Positions 5,925 through 14,752 of a stretch of DNA of 41,257 nt are shown one piece after another (the first letter of the stretch is position 1; the number at the start of each line of letters is the position of its first letter). The position numbers and the translations under genes were made by a program. Below the pieces are notes generated by a model. The model saw only the letters and a list, made by a program, of their open reading frames with translations, was not told where the DNA came from and ran no database searches. Source of the stretch: a virus; IMG/VR virus record IMGVR_UViG_3300034198_012662, positions 1 to 41,257 of that record. The stretch is one strand, 5' to 3'.

Positions 5925-6290
5925 ATGTTAACACTATTCAAAGATCCATTTTACAGTGTGTTTGATACAGTATTAGACACACAAATTAACAAAATCCCAC
6001 AAGTTAATATTCGTAAGAATGAAAACGAATATAAACTGATAATGAGTGTACCCGGATTGACAAAGGACGACATTAAAATTACCACAAAAGAAGGTCTTAT
6101 AACAATTTCCTATAACAAAGAGGAAAAGAATGAAAGGACTTATTTTGTAAGTAGTTTTGAGAAGTCATATTCATTACCGACCGATGTGGTGGAAAAAAAC
6201 ATCGAGGGTAAAGTCGAAAACGGTGTACTAGAGTTAATTTTACCATTGGAAAGAAAGAAACCATTGGAGAGGTTAATCTCATTAAACTAA
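5925..6290 (+). CDS. Hsp20 / alpha-crystallin small heat-shock protein
   Basis: The 121-residue protein has an alpha-crystallin domain at about residues 24-115. It contains the conserved PGLTKDDI stretch and the diagnostic GVLEL motif (VENGVLELILP) near 100-110. The N-terminal arm is short and the C-terminal IxI-type extension is reduced. Small heat-shock proteins hold unfolding proteins in a refoldable state. Hsp20 is also found in other T4-like marine phages, where a role in capsid or scaffold folding has been suggested. It is transcribed divergently from the phage ClpC-type unfoldase across a palindromic region, suggesting joint regulation, and ends in a strong terminator. Confidence 0.95.
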   Translation: MLTLFKDPFYSVFDTVLDTQINKIPQVNIRKNENEYKLIMSVPGLTKDDIKITTKEGLITISYNKEEKNERTYFVSSFEKSYSLPTDVVEKNIEGKVENGVLELILPLERKKPLERLISLN

Positions 6291-6294
6291 TAAG

Positions 6295-6320
6295 AACCCC
6301 CGGAAAATCGGGGGTTTTTT
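6295..6320 (+). terminator. intrinsic terminator after hsp20
   Basis: Stem AACCCCCG/CGGGGGTT with loop GAAAAT and a T-run to 6320. Confidence 0.9.
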
Positions 6321-6332
6321 ATTTATTATAGA

Positions 6333-6340
6333 TATTTATG
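6333..6340 (+). promoter_or_regulatory. TATTTATG late-type promoter motif
   Basis: A one-mismatch copy of the motif, 40 bases before the KTSC gene and just after the hsp20 terminator. Confidence 0.3.
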
Positions 6341-6380
6341 AAAAGATAATTAATTTTTATTATATTATATAAAAAAAATT

Positions 6381-6626
6381 ATGAGTATAAGTTCAGAAAA
6401 AATTAATGGTAAAGTAATTGAAGTTGAAATCAAATCTTCAAATTTAAAATCTGCGAGTTATAATACTGAGACTGAAGATTTGACTATAACTTTTAATAAT
6501 GGGTTTGTTTATGAGTATAGTAAAGTACCTTGGTCTTTATTCACTAAATTTAGAATGGCCGATTCACAGGGTAAATTTTTTAACTTAAACATCGCAAAAA
6601 AATATAACTATAAAAGAATAGAATGA
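6381..6626 (+). CDS. KTSC-domain protein
   Basis: The 81-residue protein spans one KTSC domain: a Ser-rich strand with SASYN, a TFNNGFVYEYSKVP core, and the closing DSQGKFFNLNIAKKY pattern. KTSC domains are small beta-rich modules found alone or fused to Lys-tRNA-synthetase-like and phage proteins; their biochemical role is not established. The stop overlaps the start of the downstream nucleotidyltransferase-fold gene by 4 bases (ATGA), which implies coupled translation. It opens the plus-strand run that leads into the head genes. Confidence 0.85.
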   Translation: MSISSEKINGKVIEVEIKSSNLKSASYNTETEDLTITFNNGFVYEYSKVPWSLFTKFRMADSQGKFFNLNIAKKYNYKRIE

Positions 6627-7396
6627 GTTTAATTGACGAATTATTAGAATATTCAGATGAAGATAAAAAAATAGTTAAGTCTTTTAAAACCAAAGATTCA
6701 CTATCCGATTCAATTTTTATGAAATCAGATGGTGAATTTTTAATGCGTAACGATGTTAGAAAAAGTTTATTAGAAATTGCTGATAATTTCATCGATTCTT
6801 TGGGGGTGGATTTTTTTATACACGACATAATTCTTACGGGGTCATTATCAAATTATAATTGGTCTGAGTATTCGGACGTTGATTTACACATATTAATTGA
6901 TTTTAATGAAATTGGGGATAATCTCAATGATAGTATTACACAAAAAATATTTAAAGAATTTTTTGACGCTAAGAAGAATATTTGGAATGAAAATCATGAT
7001 GTTAAAATAAAGGGTTATGATGTGGAGATTTATGTTCAGGATGTAAATGAAAAACATGAGTCAACGGGGATATATTCCATTTTAAATAACAAATGGATTA
7101 TAAAACCAGAAAAGAAAATTCATAAAATAGATGAAGATAAAATACTTAAAAAAGGTGAAGATTACATTAAAAAAATAGATTTATTATACAATAAAATGAA
7201 ATCAGGTATTAATGTAATTGATGAAATAACCAAATTAAAGGATAAATTAAAAGAGTTTAGAAAATCTGGTCTTGAGAAAGGTGGGGAGTATTCATATGAA
7301 AATTTAACTTTCAAATTATTAAGAAGAAATGGTTATATTGAGAAGTTATTGGATATGAAAAATCATTTTATCGATAAAAAATTATCGATTAGATAG
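6623..7396 (+). CDS. nucleotidyltransferase-fold (pol-beta superfamily) protein
   Basis: The 257-residue protein carries the minimal NTase signature GS (residues 73-74) followed by DVDLHI with Asp85 and Asp87. A possible third acidic residue lies in the VEIYVQD strand near 135-140. These residues bind the metal and nucleotide in this superfamily. The C-terminal 110 residues are Lys-rich and helical and may bind nucleic acid or a partner. The substrate (nucleotide addition to tRNA, protein or small molecule) cannot be inferred. It is coupled to the KTSC gene by a 4-base overlap and sits directly before the head-gene run. Confidence 0.75.
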   Translation: MSLIDELLEYSDEDKKIVKSFKTKDSLSDSIFMKSDGEFLMRNDVRKSLLEIADNFIDSLGVDFFIHDIILTGSLSNYNWSEYSDVDLHILIDFNEIGDNLNDSITQKIFKEFFDAKKNIWNENHDVKIKGYDVEIYVQDVNEKHESTGIYSILNNKWIIKPEKKIHKIDEDKILKKGEDYIKKIDLLYNKMKSGINVIDEITKLKDKLKEFRKSGLEKGGEYSYENLTFKLLRRNGYIEKLLDMKNHFIDKKLSIR

Positions 7397-7428
7397 TAAT
7401 GATGTCTAATTTTTTTGTTTTATCTATG

Positions 7429-7436
7429 TATTTATA
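7429..7436 (+). promoter_or_regulatory. TATTTATA late-type promoter motif
   Basis: TATTTATA lies 33 bases before the ATG at 7470, in the gap after the nucleotidyltransferase gene. It probably starts the four-gene virion transcript. Confidence 0.5.
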
Positions 7437-7469
7437 GGATAATAATAGTTTTATTAAAAAAAATTAAAA

Positions 7470-8510
7470 ATGGGAGATTTAAAGCCACTTGGTAGTGAGA
7501 AATTAAATGGGGATGATAAATTAAAAAGAATCCTTGAACTTACTTACTATAATCAAAATAAAAATAAATCATCTAATAAAGTAGAATTAGTTAAAGAATC
7601 TAAAAACGGTGCTGTATATGGTATTGTAAAAGAAAAAGATGGTTATTATGTAAAAAAGGGACTAAATGAACAATCACTCGATTATATTGGTGGTATGTTT
7701 ATGAAAAATAAGAATAGATTTTCATCATATGCTGAGGCTCTTAAAAGACTTGAGTTACTAAGAGGACAAGAAAGTGTAATTAGTGAAGCCACAAAATATG
7801 TTTTGAAAAAAAAGACTGAGGAGAAGCCATCAGAACCAATTGTAGGTTCAGAGACTCCATCAGAATTACCCCCACCATCACCAGAATCTGAAGAACCGGC
7901 TGGAGAGGTACCATTACCTATGCCCGACGCGGCTCCAGAACCTGTAGATGCTGATGAACCTATTAAGACAACAGAACCATCAAACGATGAAGGATCAAGT
8001 GAGTCTAAACGTTCAGATTATATGGCGGAAGTTCAAAAATTCGCCGGTAAACTTGGCCAAGAATTAAGAGATCAAAAAGAAAAAATGGAGAGTGATGATA
8101 TTAAGTATGTTCTTAATATGATAATATCTGCTGTAGATTTAAATAAATTAGAATTTGAAGATTTAGAAGAAATAGGTAAGAAATTTGATAGAGAAGAAGA
8201 GTCTCAATCTCCAGAGAGTGAGGAAACTCCATCCCCCGAGGGTGAAGAACTTCCCGAGCCAGAGGGTGAGGAAACACCATCCCCTGAAGGTGAAGAAACT
8301 GCTCCTCCATCCCCAGAGGATGGTGAGGATTTTGGTGCAATGAAAGAATTAGAAGAATTTATCAATACACCGATATCAACTAAAGAAATTGATTTGAGTA
8401 AATACGCAATGAAAGAAGAAAACGATAATTTAGTTGAACTTGATTTGGATGAAATTAAAACACAAATCAATAAGAGTGTTGATGAGATACTCGCAAAACA
8501 TTTTAAATAA
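7470..8510 (+). CDS. acidic Pro/Glu-rich probable virion protein (346 aa)
   Basis: The N-terminal 115 residues look folded, with a strand-rich segment YGIVKEKDGYYVKKG near 50-65 and an ISEATKY segment near 102-108 that contains an I-x-E site. Residues about 115-170 and 240-300 are low-complexity Pro/Ser/Glu repeats built on SPEGEE. A helical acidic C-terminus follows. No enzyme motif is present. It overlaps the next start by 1 base and heads a four-gene run ending in a terminator before the large terminase. A structural or head-internal role is inferred from position only. Confidence 0.7.
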   Translation: MGDLKPLGSEKLNGDDKLKRILELTYYNQNKNKSSNKVELVKESKNGAVYGIVKEKDGYYVKKGLNEQSLDYIGGMFMKNKNRFSSYAEALKRLELLRGQESVISEATKYVLKKKTEEKPSEPIVGSETPSELPPPSPESEEPAGEVPLPMPDAAPEPVDADEPIKTTEPSNDEGSSESKRSDYMAEVQKFAGKLGQELRDQKEKMESDDIKYVLNMIISAVDLNKLEFEDLEEIGKKFDREEESQSPESEETPSPEGEELPEPEGEETPSPEGEETAPPSPEDGEDFGAMKELEEFINTPISTKEIDLSKYAMKEENDNLVELDLDEIKTQINKSVDEILAKHFK

Positions 8511-8911
8511 TGAAATTAATTTACATTAATGAGATTGGTTCAGATTATAAAGGTCAAAAACAGTATGAATTTATTTTTAGTAATTCTACTGAACTTGATA
8601 TAGATGAGTGGTTTGCAATTCCCGCAACATCAACGTCAGAATCAAAGTCTCCAGATGTAAAATATATTGATTTAGTTGGTCTACTAAAAAACTCAGACAT
8701 TGACTTAGAATTAATTCAAAATTCCGATTATTTCGGAATTATAGATGCCGTTGACGGTATTATTTCGTTGGCATGGGAAAAATTTGATATCAATTCAGAT
8801 GTTCAAAGACTTAATTTTATGTTTGGTGAGTCATTAGATAAAGTAACAACAAAATTAAAAGATAGAGGGTTTCACTTAATAAAAGAAGAGATAAAATTTA
8901 AACAATTATGA
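8510..8911 (+). CDS. hypothetical protein in the head-gene run (133 aa)
   Basis: The protein starts with a beta-like segment (MKLIYINEIG), followed by a strand rich in aromatic residues (QYEFIFS) and an acidic middle (residues 30-75). The C-terminus is amphipathic, with FHLIKEEIKF at the end. No family is recognised. Overlaps of 1 base upstream and 4 bases downstream tie it into the operon between two probable virion proteins. A virion or assembly role is suggested by position alone. Confidence 0.7.
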   Translation: MKLIYINEIGSDYKGQKQYEFIFSNSTELDIDEWFAIPATSTSESKSPDVKYIDLVGLLKNSDIDLELIQNSDYFGIIDAVDGIISLAWEKFDINSDVQRLNFMFGESLDKVTTKLKDRGFHLIKEEIKFKQL

Positions 8912-9765
8912 AAAGAGAAAAGATAGTTTCCGACTTAATAAAAGAAGGTTTTTCAGAAAAAACATTGGTAAGATTTACTGATAAACAACTTAATGAATTA
9001 CATAGTAGAATTATAAGTGAACAAATATCAGCAACAACTAAAGCGGGTATTGAGATGCCACATGTTAAAAGTGGTAGTCCAGATGAAAAAACCTTAAAAA
9101 CACAGGGCAGAACGTTTGTTGCGTATGAGAATGAAATGAAAGAAGATAAAGAATTAACAAATAAACAAATTAAAAATATTGCAAGTAAAGCTGAACCCAA
9201 AGATAAAATAACTAAAGATGATTTTGAAGTTTTAAGAAAACAGAAAAAACAAACTAACGAAACAAAAGGTGAAAAATGGATTCAAAAAGCAATCCATCCA
9301 AGTAAAGAAGGTTCACTTAAAAAGGCTTTGGGTGTTAAAAAGGATGAAACAATTCCAGTTAGTAAACTAAAGTCAGCAGCAAAAAAAGGTGGAAAATTAG
9401 GCCAGAGAGCAAGACTTGCGATGACATTAAAAAAATTAAAAGAGAGCAAGGAAATTGAAAATTGGGTAGGTGACTTAACTGAAAAACAATATCACCCATT
9501 TACATCTAAGGGCGATATCATGAATTTAATTAATGAAAAATTAAATAAAACTAATGTTAAAAATGATGATAAATCTTTACCAGATTTTTTAACTTACGAT
9601 TCGATTAAATCTCATGAAATTTCTGAAGATAAACCAACAATTGCACCATCTAAACCAAAGGTAGAACCGGGTAAAAAACCTAAAACTCCATATCAACCAG
9701 GTCCAGGAAAAAATCCAAAACCTAAAGCTCTTAAAGAAAATAATGTCAAATCAAAATCTAATTAA
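8908..9765 (+). CDS. basic Lys-rich probable head-associated protein (285 aa)
   Basis: The N-terminus is an amphipathic helix (MKREKIVSDLIKEGF) with an I-K-E site, then a second helix ending in IISE near residues 34-37. Both match the (I/L)-x-E consensus of T4 prohead protease sites. The centre contains a Lys/Gly-rich domain (about 125-185, LKKALGVKKDETIPVSKL and GGKLGQRARLAM) that resembles modules seen in other phage virion proteins. The C-terminus is Pro/Lys-rich. High positive charge suggests DNA contact inside the head. The function is inferred. Confidence 0.7.
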   Translation: MKREKIVSDLIKEGFSEKTLVRFTDKQLNELHSRIISEQISATTKAGIEMPHVKSGSPDEKTLKTQGRTFVAYENEMKEDKELTNKQIKNIASKAEPKDKITKDDFEVLRKQKKQTNETKGEKWIQKAIHPSKEGSLKKALGVKKDETIPVSKLKSAAKKGGKLGQRARLAMTLKKLKESKEIENWVGDLTEKQYHPFTSKGDIMNLINEKLNKTNVKNDDKSLPDFLTYDSIKSHEISEDKPTIAPSKPKVEPGKKPKTPYQPGPGKNPKPKALKENNVKSKSN

Positions 9766-9776
9766 GAAAAATTACA

Positions 9777-11090
9777 ATGGAGATAGATAAAAAAAAATTA
9801 TTAAAATTAATTAAAGAAAATTTAAAAGAGATGGCTATGGAGTTTGACCCTTCTCTTCCTGCTCGACCAGACCCGGGTATAGAAAGAAAACTACAACAAA
9901 AAGATACTCCATTAAAGAAAGTACCTTTACCATCTACTAATGAACCAAATAAAAATTTTCAAGAATTATTAGCGTCAGAAAGATATAAACAGGTGGTAGA
10001 AAGGATTAGACAATATACTAATCAAAATCCAAATGTTAGAGGTATGGAAGGAATGTTTCCTTTAATTTCAATGATGATGAATGCACATAATGCGATAGTT
10101 AGAATTGAATCCGCACATAGAGAAGAATTAGAAAAATTAGCGGTGGAACTTGTAATGAATGAAATGGGTATTCCTGAAGGTTCTGTTGAATTTGATGCTA
10201 AGATTGTTGGTATGGGTGAGATAGATAGTACTGATTTTAATAAAGAAGAAGGTCAAACAGAAAATCCAGAAGAAGTTAATTTGGATGTTGAAGTAGAACT
10301 TCTTGGTGATTTAGAAAAATTAAATTTAGAAAAAGCCAAACGTAGAATGATTAACGCCATAATTCAGGGGGCGTCTAAAAGAGGTCATTACATGTATCAT
10401 TTAGTTTCAGATAAACTTAGAGAAGTTACGGGTTCTAATGAATTATTAAATTTATATGGTGTTATGATGTCCGTAAATGATATCAATTATTGGCAAATGA
10501 GTGATGAACAAATTAGAGGGATGGGTAATAGTGTTGCCGGTAAAGAAAATGTAGAAAGACCAGAAGATGAGGATGGAACAGCGAAAGTCGTGGCTAGAGG
10601 TATTAATTTTCCGGTATTGGTTCACGAATTAATTAAGGGCGTTTTAGAACTATTTGCAATTCAAGGAAGACCTGAAGGTGAAGAAGGGTTCGAAGACGTT
10701 GAGAGTAGTGAAGATACATTAGAAAAAGAAATGTGGGATTTAAGACTTGGTCCCCCAATATGGGACAGAATAAGAAGTCAATTTCCTGAAAGAATTTTAA
10801 GAGACGATTCAAAAAAAGAACTGCAAAATTATATTTTAACTAATATTTTTAAATTACCCGCAAAAGAATTTTTTGTATTCTTGAAAGAAGTTGTTTCAGG
10901 TTCTGAAAGAGGAAAAACAATGATGGATGATTTTGTAACAGGTATTGAGATGATGTTAAATAATCAAGAATATGAATCATCAGTTGAAGAATTTAGAAAT
11001 GATTTAGAACAAACAACTAATGAAACAGATGATGATGATTTATACGGATTTTTGGATAGTTTAGGTATAGATCGTCCAAAAGACAATTAA
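9777..11090 (+). CDS. large probable head-region protein (437 aa)
   Basis: The protein begins with a Lys/Leu amphipathic helix (MEIDKKKLLKLIKENLKEM) carrying an L-K-E site and a Pro-rich linker at about 25-55. A long predominantly helical body follows, with an acidic region at about 160-185 and an acidic tail rich in Asp. There is no Walker, nuclease or membrane signature. It ends 42 bases before the large terminase start, with a terminator between. No small terminase was recognised anywhere in the window; neither this gene nor its neighbours resembles gp16 by eye. A virion-assembly role is likely but unproven. Confidence 0.7.
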   Translation: MEIDKKKLLKLIKENLKEMAMEFDPSLPARPDPGIERKLQQKDTPLKKVPLPSTNEPNKNFQELLASERYKQVVERIRQYTNQNPNVRGMEGMFPLISMMMNAHNAIVRIESAHREELEKLAVELVMNEMGIPEGSVEFDAKIVGMGEIDSTDFNKEEGQTENPEEVNLDVEVELLGDLEKLNLEKAKRRMINAIIQGASKRGHYMYHLVSDKLREVTGSNELLNLYGVMMSVNDINYWQMSDEQIRGMGNSVAGKENVERPEDEDGTAKVVARGINFPVLVHELIKGVLELFAIQGRPEGEEGFEDVESSEDTLEKEMWDLRLGPPIWDRIRSQFPERILRDDSKKELQNYILTNIFKLPAKEFFVFLKEVVSGSERGKTMMDDFVTGIEMMLNNQEYESSVEEFRNDLEQTTNETDDDDLYGFLDSLGIDRPKDN

Positions 11091-11094
11091 CAAT

Positions 11095-11119
11095 AAGGTG
11101 GTTTTAACCACCTTTTTTT
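11095..11119 (+). terminator. intrinsic terminator before the large terminase gene
   Basis: Stem AAGGTGG/CCACCTT with loop TTTTAA and a T-run. It ends the upstream operon immediately before the terminase promoter motif. Confidence 0.88.
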
Positions 11120-11120
11120 A

Positions 11121-11128
11121 TATTTATA
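11121..11128 (+). promoter_or_regulatory. TATTTATA late-type promoter motif, 4 bases from start codon
   Basis: TATTTATA lies between the terminator and the terminase ATG with only 4 bases to the ATG. If it is a -10-type element, transcription would begin at or next to the start codon. Confidence 0.6.
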
Positions 11129-11132
11129 ATAT

Positions 11133-12905
11133 ATGAATCAAAGAATAGAACAATTAAAGGAGTACGCTAAAATACTTAAGGATACCCCATACGCATTAAA
11201 AACCTATTTACAAACATACGATAATACACAAAAGAAATTTGTACCGTTAGAATTATTTCCTGACCAAATACAGTTACTTAATGATTACGAAAAGTATAAT
11301 GAAAATATAACAAGAAAGTATAGACAGGCCGGTGTTACTACGGTAACAGCTGCATGGATATCAAAGAGATTACAATTCGCTAAACCAGAAAATCCTGAAA
11401 GAGTTCTTGTAATTGCTAACAAACGAGACACCGCAATTGAAATGGCCAATAAAATAAGAGCATTCTTAGAACAATGGCCTGAATGGATTAATGTTGGTTT
11501 TTCACCTGATAAAAACGCTGAAAGTAGATTTAAATTAAATAATGGTTGTGAAGTTAAAGCAGTTGCAACATCCGCCGACGCTTTACGTGGTTATACACCA
11601 ACCATTCTTGTATTTGACGAAGCGGCATATATTGAGGCGGGTGATGATTTTTGGGCAGCATCTATGGCGTCTCTTTCTACAGGTGGTAAGATAATATTAA
11701 TATCTACACCAAATGGTTTTGACCCAATTTATTATGGTGTATATGACCAAGCGTTACGTGGAATAAATGATTTTCATATTACAGATTTAAGATGGTTTAA
11801 GGACCCTCGATACACAAAGGATTTAAGATGGGTAAAATGTGAGGATATTGTTCATTATATGTTGAATAGAGAACTTTATGATGATGATAAAGTTGTGTTA
11901 CATGATTTTGATATTAACAAATATAGAGAATATGAGGAGCAAGGATATAAACCATTTTCAGGATGGTTTGAATCAATGTCAAAGAAATTCAAATATGACA
12001 AAAGGAAAATTGCACAGGAATTGGAGTGTGATTTCTTAGGTTCTGGTGATGGTATTATACCTAGTGATGTACAAGATAATATTGCTAAAAATATGATAAG
12101 GGTTCCTAAAGAAAAGTATATGCAGGGAACATTTTGGCAATGGAAAGAACCAATAGAAGGACATAGATACATAATGGGGGTTGATGTTAGTAGAGGTGAT
12201 AGTGAAGATTTTTCTTCGATAAACATTATTGATTTTGATGATAGGGAACAAGTTGTTGAATACATTGGAAAAATACCACCAGATGATTTGGCGTCAATCG
12301 CATATAAATGGGGGGTTTTATATGATTCATTTATTGTAATTGATATTACGGGTGGTATGGGTGTTGCAACATCCAGAAAACTACAAGAAATGAATTATAA
12401 AAATTTATTTATTGATGGTGTTAATACACAAAATATATGGGAATATAATAAAAAAGGTATTGAGAAGATTCCCGGTTTAAATTTTAATAATAAAAGAACA
12501 CAAATAATTGCGTCTTTTGAAGAACAGGTCAGAAAAGGGTTTTCAATTAGGTCTAATAGATTATTAAATGAATTAAACACATTTGTTTATATAAATGGAA
12601 GACCTGACCACATGAAAGGGGCTCACGATGACTCAATAATGAGTTTATCAATGGCTCTTTATGCGGGTGAAATTTGTTTTAATCAACTAAAAAGAAACGA
12701 TTCACAAAATAAATCAATGTTGGAATCATGGACGTTATCTGAAAGAACATATGAACCAAATAAGACGTTTTATTCATATGGAACAACATTAGACCCTTTA
12801 GGTGCATTACAAGTTAGTGGTGACTTTTATCATAAAGATAACCCAATGAAAGTAAGTAAAGACGCATATAGTGAATATTCTTGGCTTTTTGGTAAAAGAA
12901 AATAG
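11133..12905 (+). CDS. terminase large subunit (T4 gp17-like)
   Basis: The 590-residue DNA-packaging motor has an ATPase with a degenerate Walker A RQAGVTT at residues 64-70, Walker B ILVFDEAA at 158-165, and coupling motif STPNG at 191-195. The C-terminal RNase H-like nuclease has GVDVSRGDSEDF with Asp351, DITGG with Asp404, and HDDS with Asp499/Asp500. It powers DNA translocation into the prohead through the portal and cuts the concatemer at head filling. It is followed by portal, protease, scaffold and capsid genes in T4 order, but no tail sheath or tube genes lie between terminase and portal as in T4. Confidence 0.97.
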   Translation: MNQRIEQLKEYAKILKDTPYALKTYLQTYDNTQKKFVPLELFPDQIQLLNDYEKYNENITRKYRQAGVTTVTAAWISKRLQFAKPENPERVLVIANKRDTAIEMANKIRAFLEQWPEWINVGFSPDKNAESRFKLNNGCEVKAVATSADALRGYTPTILVFDEAAYIEAGDDFWAASMASLSTGGKIILISTPNGFDPIYYGVYDQALRGINDFHITDLRWFKDPRYTKDLRWVKCEDIVHYMLNRELYDDDKVVLHDFDINKYREYEEQGYKPFSGWFESMSKKFKYDKRKIAQELECDFLGSGDGIIPSDVQDNIAKNMIRVPKEKYMQGTFWQWKEPIEGHRYIMGVDVSRGDSEDFSSINIIDFDDREQVVEYIGKIPPDDLASIAYKWGVLYDSFIVIDITGGMGVATSRKLQEMNYKNLFIDGVNTQNIWEYNKKGIEKIPGLNFNNKRTQIIASFEEQVRKGFSIRSNRLLNELNTFVYINGRPDHMKGAHDDSIMSLSMALYAGEICFNQLKRNDSQNKSMLESWTLSERTYEPNKTFYSYGTTLDPLGALQVSGDFYHKDNPMKVSKDAYSEYSWLFGKRK

Positions 12906-12946
12906 GATTTCAAATATGAGTAATTAAGTTTATATTATAATAAAAG

Positions 12947-12954
12947 TATTTATA
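12947..12954 (+). promoter_or_regulatory. TATTTATA late-type promoter motif, 3 bases from start codon
   Basis: TATTTATA ends 3 bases before the portal ATG at 12958. Confidence 0.6.
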
Positions 12955-12957
12955 TAC

Positions 12958-14751
12958 ATGGCTGAAAATCAAAATTTAACAATATTTCAAAAATTAACTA
13001 GAATGTTTGGGTTTCCTGGTCAAACAAAACCAGATGAAAAACCCACATTTAATTTTTCTAAAGACGAACTTTTAAAAACACCAAGTAGAGAAGAGTTTGA
13101 AAAAAGTCTTTTACAATCACAACAAAGTCAATATATCACAGATAAATGGACTAAGTTAGACCAATCGTTATATAATCAATCCGTTTACTATGAACCGAAT
13201 AGATTAGCAGCATATTATGATTACGAATCTATGGAATTTACTCCTGAAATATCTGCGGCTCTTGACATTTATGCTGAAGAATCAACAACGGTATCTGAAA
13301 AAGGACAAATTTTAACGATATATTCTGAATCTGAAAGAGTTAAAAAAATACTTGAAGATTTATTTAATAATAAATTAGATATAAACACCAATTTACAAAT
13401 GTGGACGAGAGGTCTATGTAAGTACGGTGACAATTTCGTTTATTTAAAAATACATCCTGAAGAAGGTATAATTGGTTGTCAACAATTACCAAATATAGAA
13501 ATAGAAAGATTGGAGGGTGCATCATCAAAGACTCCAAATCAAAAAGATATTAAGATGCCAACCAGAGAATTGAGATTCCAGTGGAAAAATAAAGACTTGG
13601 AATTTCAGTCATGGGAAATCGCACATTTTAGATTATTAGGTGATGACAGAAAATTACCATACGGTACTTCAATGTTAGATAAAATAAGAAGGATATGGAA
13701 ACAACTCTTACTTGCTGAAGACGCGATGTTAATTTATAGAACATCAAGAGCACCTGAAAGACGTGTGTTTAAAGTATTCGTTGGTAACATGGATGATAAA
13801 GATATTGAGGCATACGTACAAAGAATAGCGAATAAATTTAAAAGAGATCAGATTACCGACCCAAAGAATGGTCAGGTGGATATGAGATACAATCAAATGT
13901 CTGTTGATCAAGATTACTTTATACCTGTTCGTGACCCATCATTAACTAATCCAATTGAAACATTACCAGGAGCACAAAATCTTGGGGAAATTGCTGATAT
14001 TGAATATATTCAGAAAAAACTATTGGCGGCATTGAGAATACCAAAGGCGTTCTTAGGTTTTGAAGAAGTGGTTGGTGAAGGTAAAAGTTTAGCTTTAATG
14101 GATATACGTTTTGCCAGAACTATAAATCGAATTCAAAAATCGTTAGTTCAAGAACTTAATAAAGTAGCATTAATACATCTATATCTTTTAGGACTTGAAG
14201 ATGAATTAAATAACTTTAATTTAACGTTAACAAACCCATCCGCACAGTCTGACTTATTAAGAATAGAACAGTGGAAGGAAAAAATAACACTATATAAGGA
14301 CGCTACTTCCGACCAATCTCAGGTCGGTATTTTACCTGTATCACATACTTGGGCTAAAAAGAATATTTTAGGAATGAGTGATTCTGAAATCATTCTTGAC
14401 TTACAACAACAAAGACTTGAAAGAGCAATGGGTACCGAATTAACAAATACACAAAATATTATAAAGAGATCTGGTGTATTTGATGAGGTCGATAAGAAAT
14501 ATGGAATTCCTGAAGAAGAAAGAAAGAAATTAGAATCAAGTTCTTCGGGACAGCCTCCTGAAGGTGGAATGGGTGCGGAAATGTCATCTGATCCAACACC
14601 ACCACCAGCTGGGGAACCTCCATTAAGTGAATCAAAAGCACCAAAATTATTTAATTCAAGTTCTTTAGATGGATTATTTGATATAGAAAGGGCACAACAG
14701 AATATTTATGAAATAGAAAATAAATTGAAAGATATATTAAACGACAATTAA
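12958..14751 (+). CDS. portal protein (T4 gp20-like)
   Basis: The 597-residue protein has the T4-type portal pattern. The N-terminal region has an EFTPEISAALDIYAEES stretch near residues 91-107, a central region with GTSMLDKIRRIWKQL, and a well-conserved RIPKAFLGFEEVVGEG segment at about 360-375, followed by long stem helices. The last 80 residues are a flexible Pro/Gly/Ser-rich tail. The portal forms the dodecameric ring at the capsid vertex, nucleates prohead assembly and docks the terminase. It starts 52 bases after terminase and ends one base before the next gene. Confidence 0.95.
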   Translation: MAENQNLTIFQKLTRMFGFPGQTKPDEKPTFNFSKDELLKTPSREEFEKSLLQSQQSQYITDKWTKLDQSLYNQSVYYEPNRLAAYYDYESMEFTPEISAALDIYAEESTTVSEKGQILTIYSESERVKKILEDLFNNKLDINTNLQMWTRGLCKYGDNFVYLKIHPEEGIIGCQQLPNIEIERLEGASSKTPNQKDIKMPTRELRFQWKNKDLEFQSWEIAHFRLLGDDRKLPYGTSMLDKIRRIWKQLLLAEDAMLIYRTSRAPERRVFKVFVGNMDDKDIEAYVQRIANKFKRDQITDPKNGQVDMRYNQMSVDQDYFIPVRDPSLTNPIETLPGAQNLGEIADIEYIQKKLLAALRIPKAFLGFEEVVGEGKSLALMDIRFARTINRIQKSLVQELNKVALIHLYLLGLEDELNNFNLTLTNPSAQSDLLRIEQWKEKITLYKDATSDQSQVGILPVSHTWAKKNILGMSDSEIILDLQQQRLERAMGTELTNTQNIIKRSGVFDEVDKKYGIPEEERKKLESSSSGQPPEGGMGAEMSSDPTPPPAGEPPLSESKAPKLFNSSSLDGLFDIERAQQNIYEIENKLKDILNDN

Positions 14752-14752
14752 A

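Noticed and set aside
8908-11090. Candidate small terminase (gp16-like) in the genes before the large terminase
   Set aside because: No coiled-coil/HTH layout or size typical of gp16 was recognised among the 133-437-aa proteins there. The small subunit may lie elsewhere.
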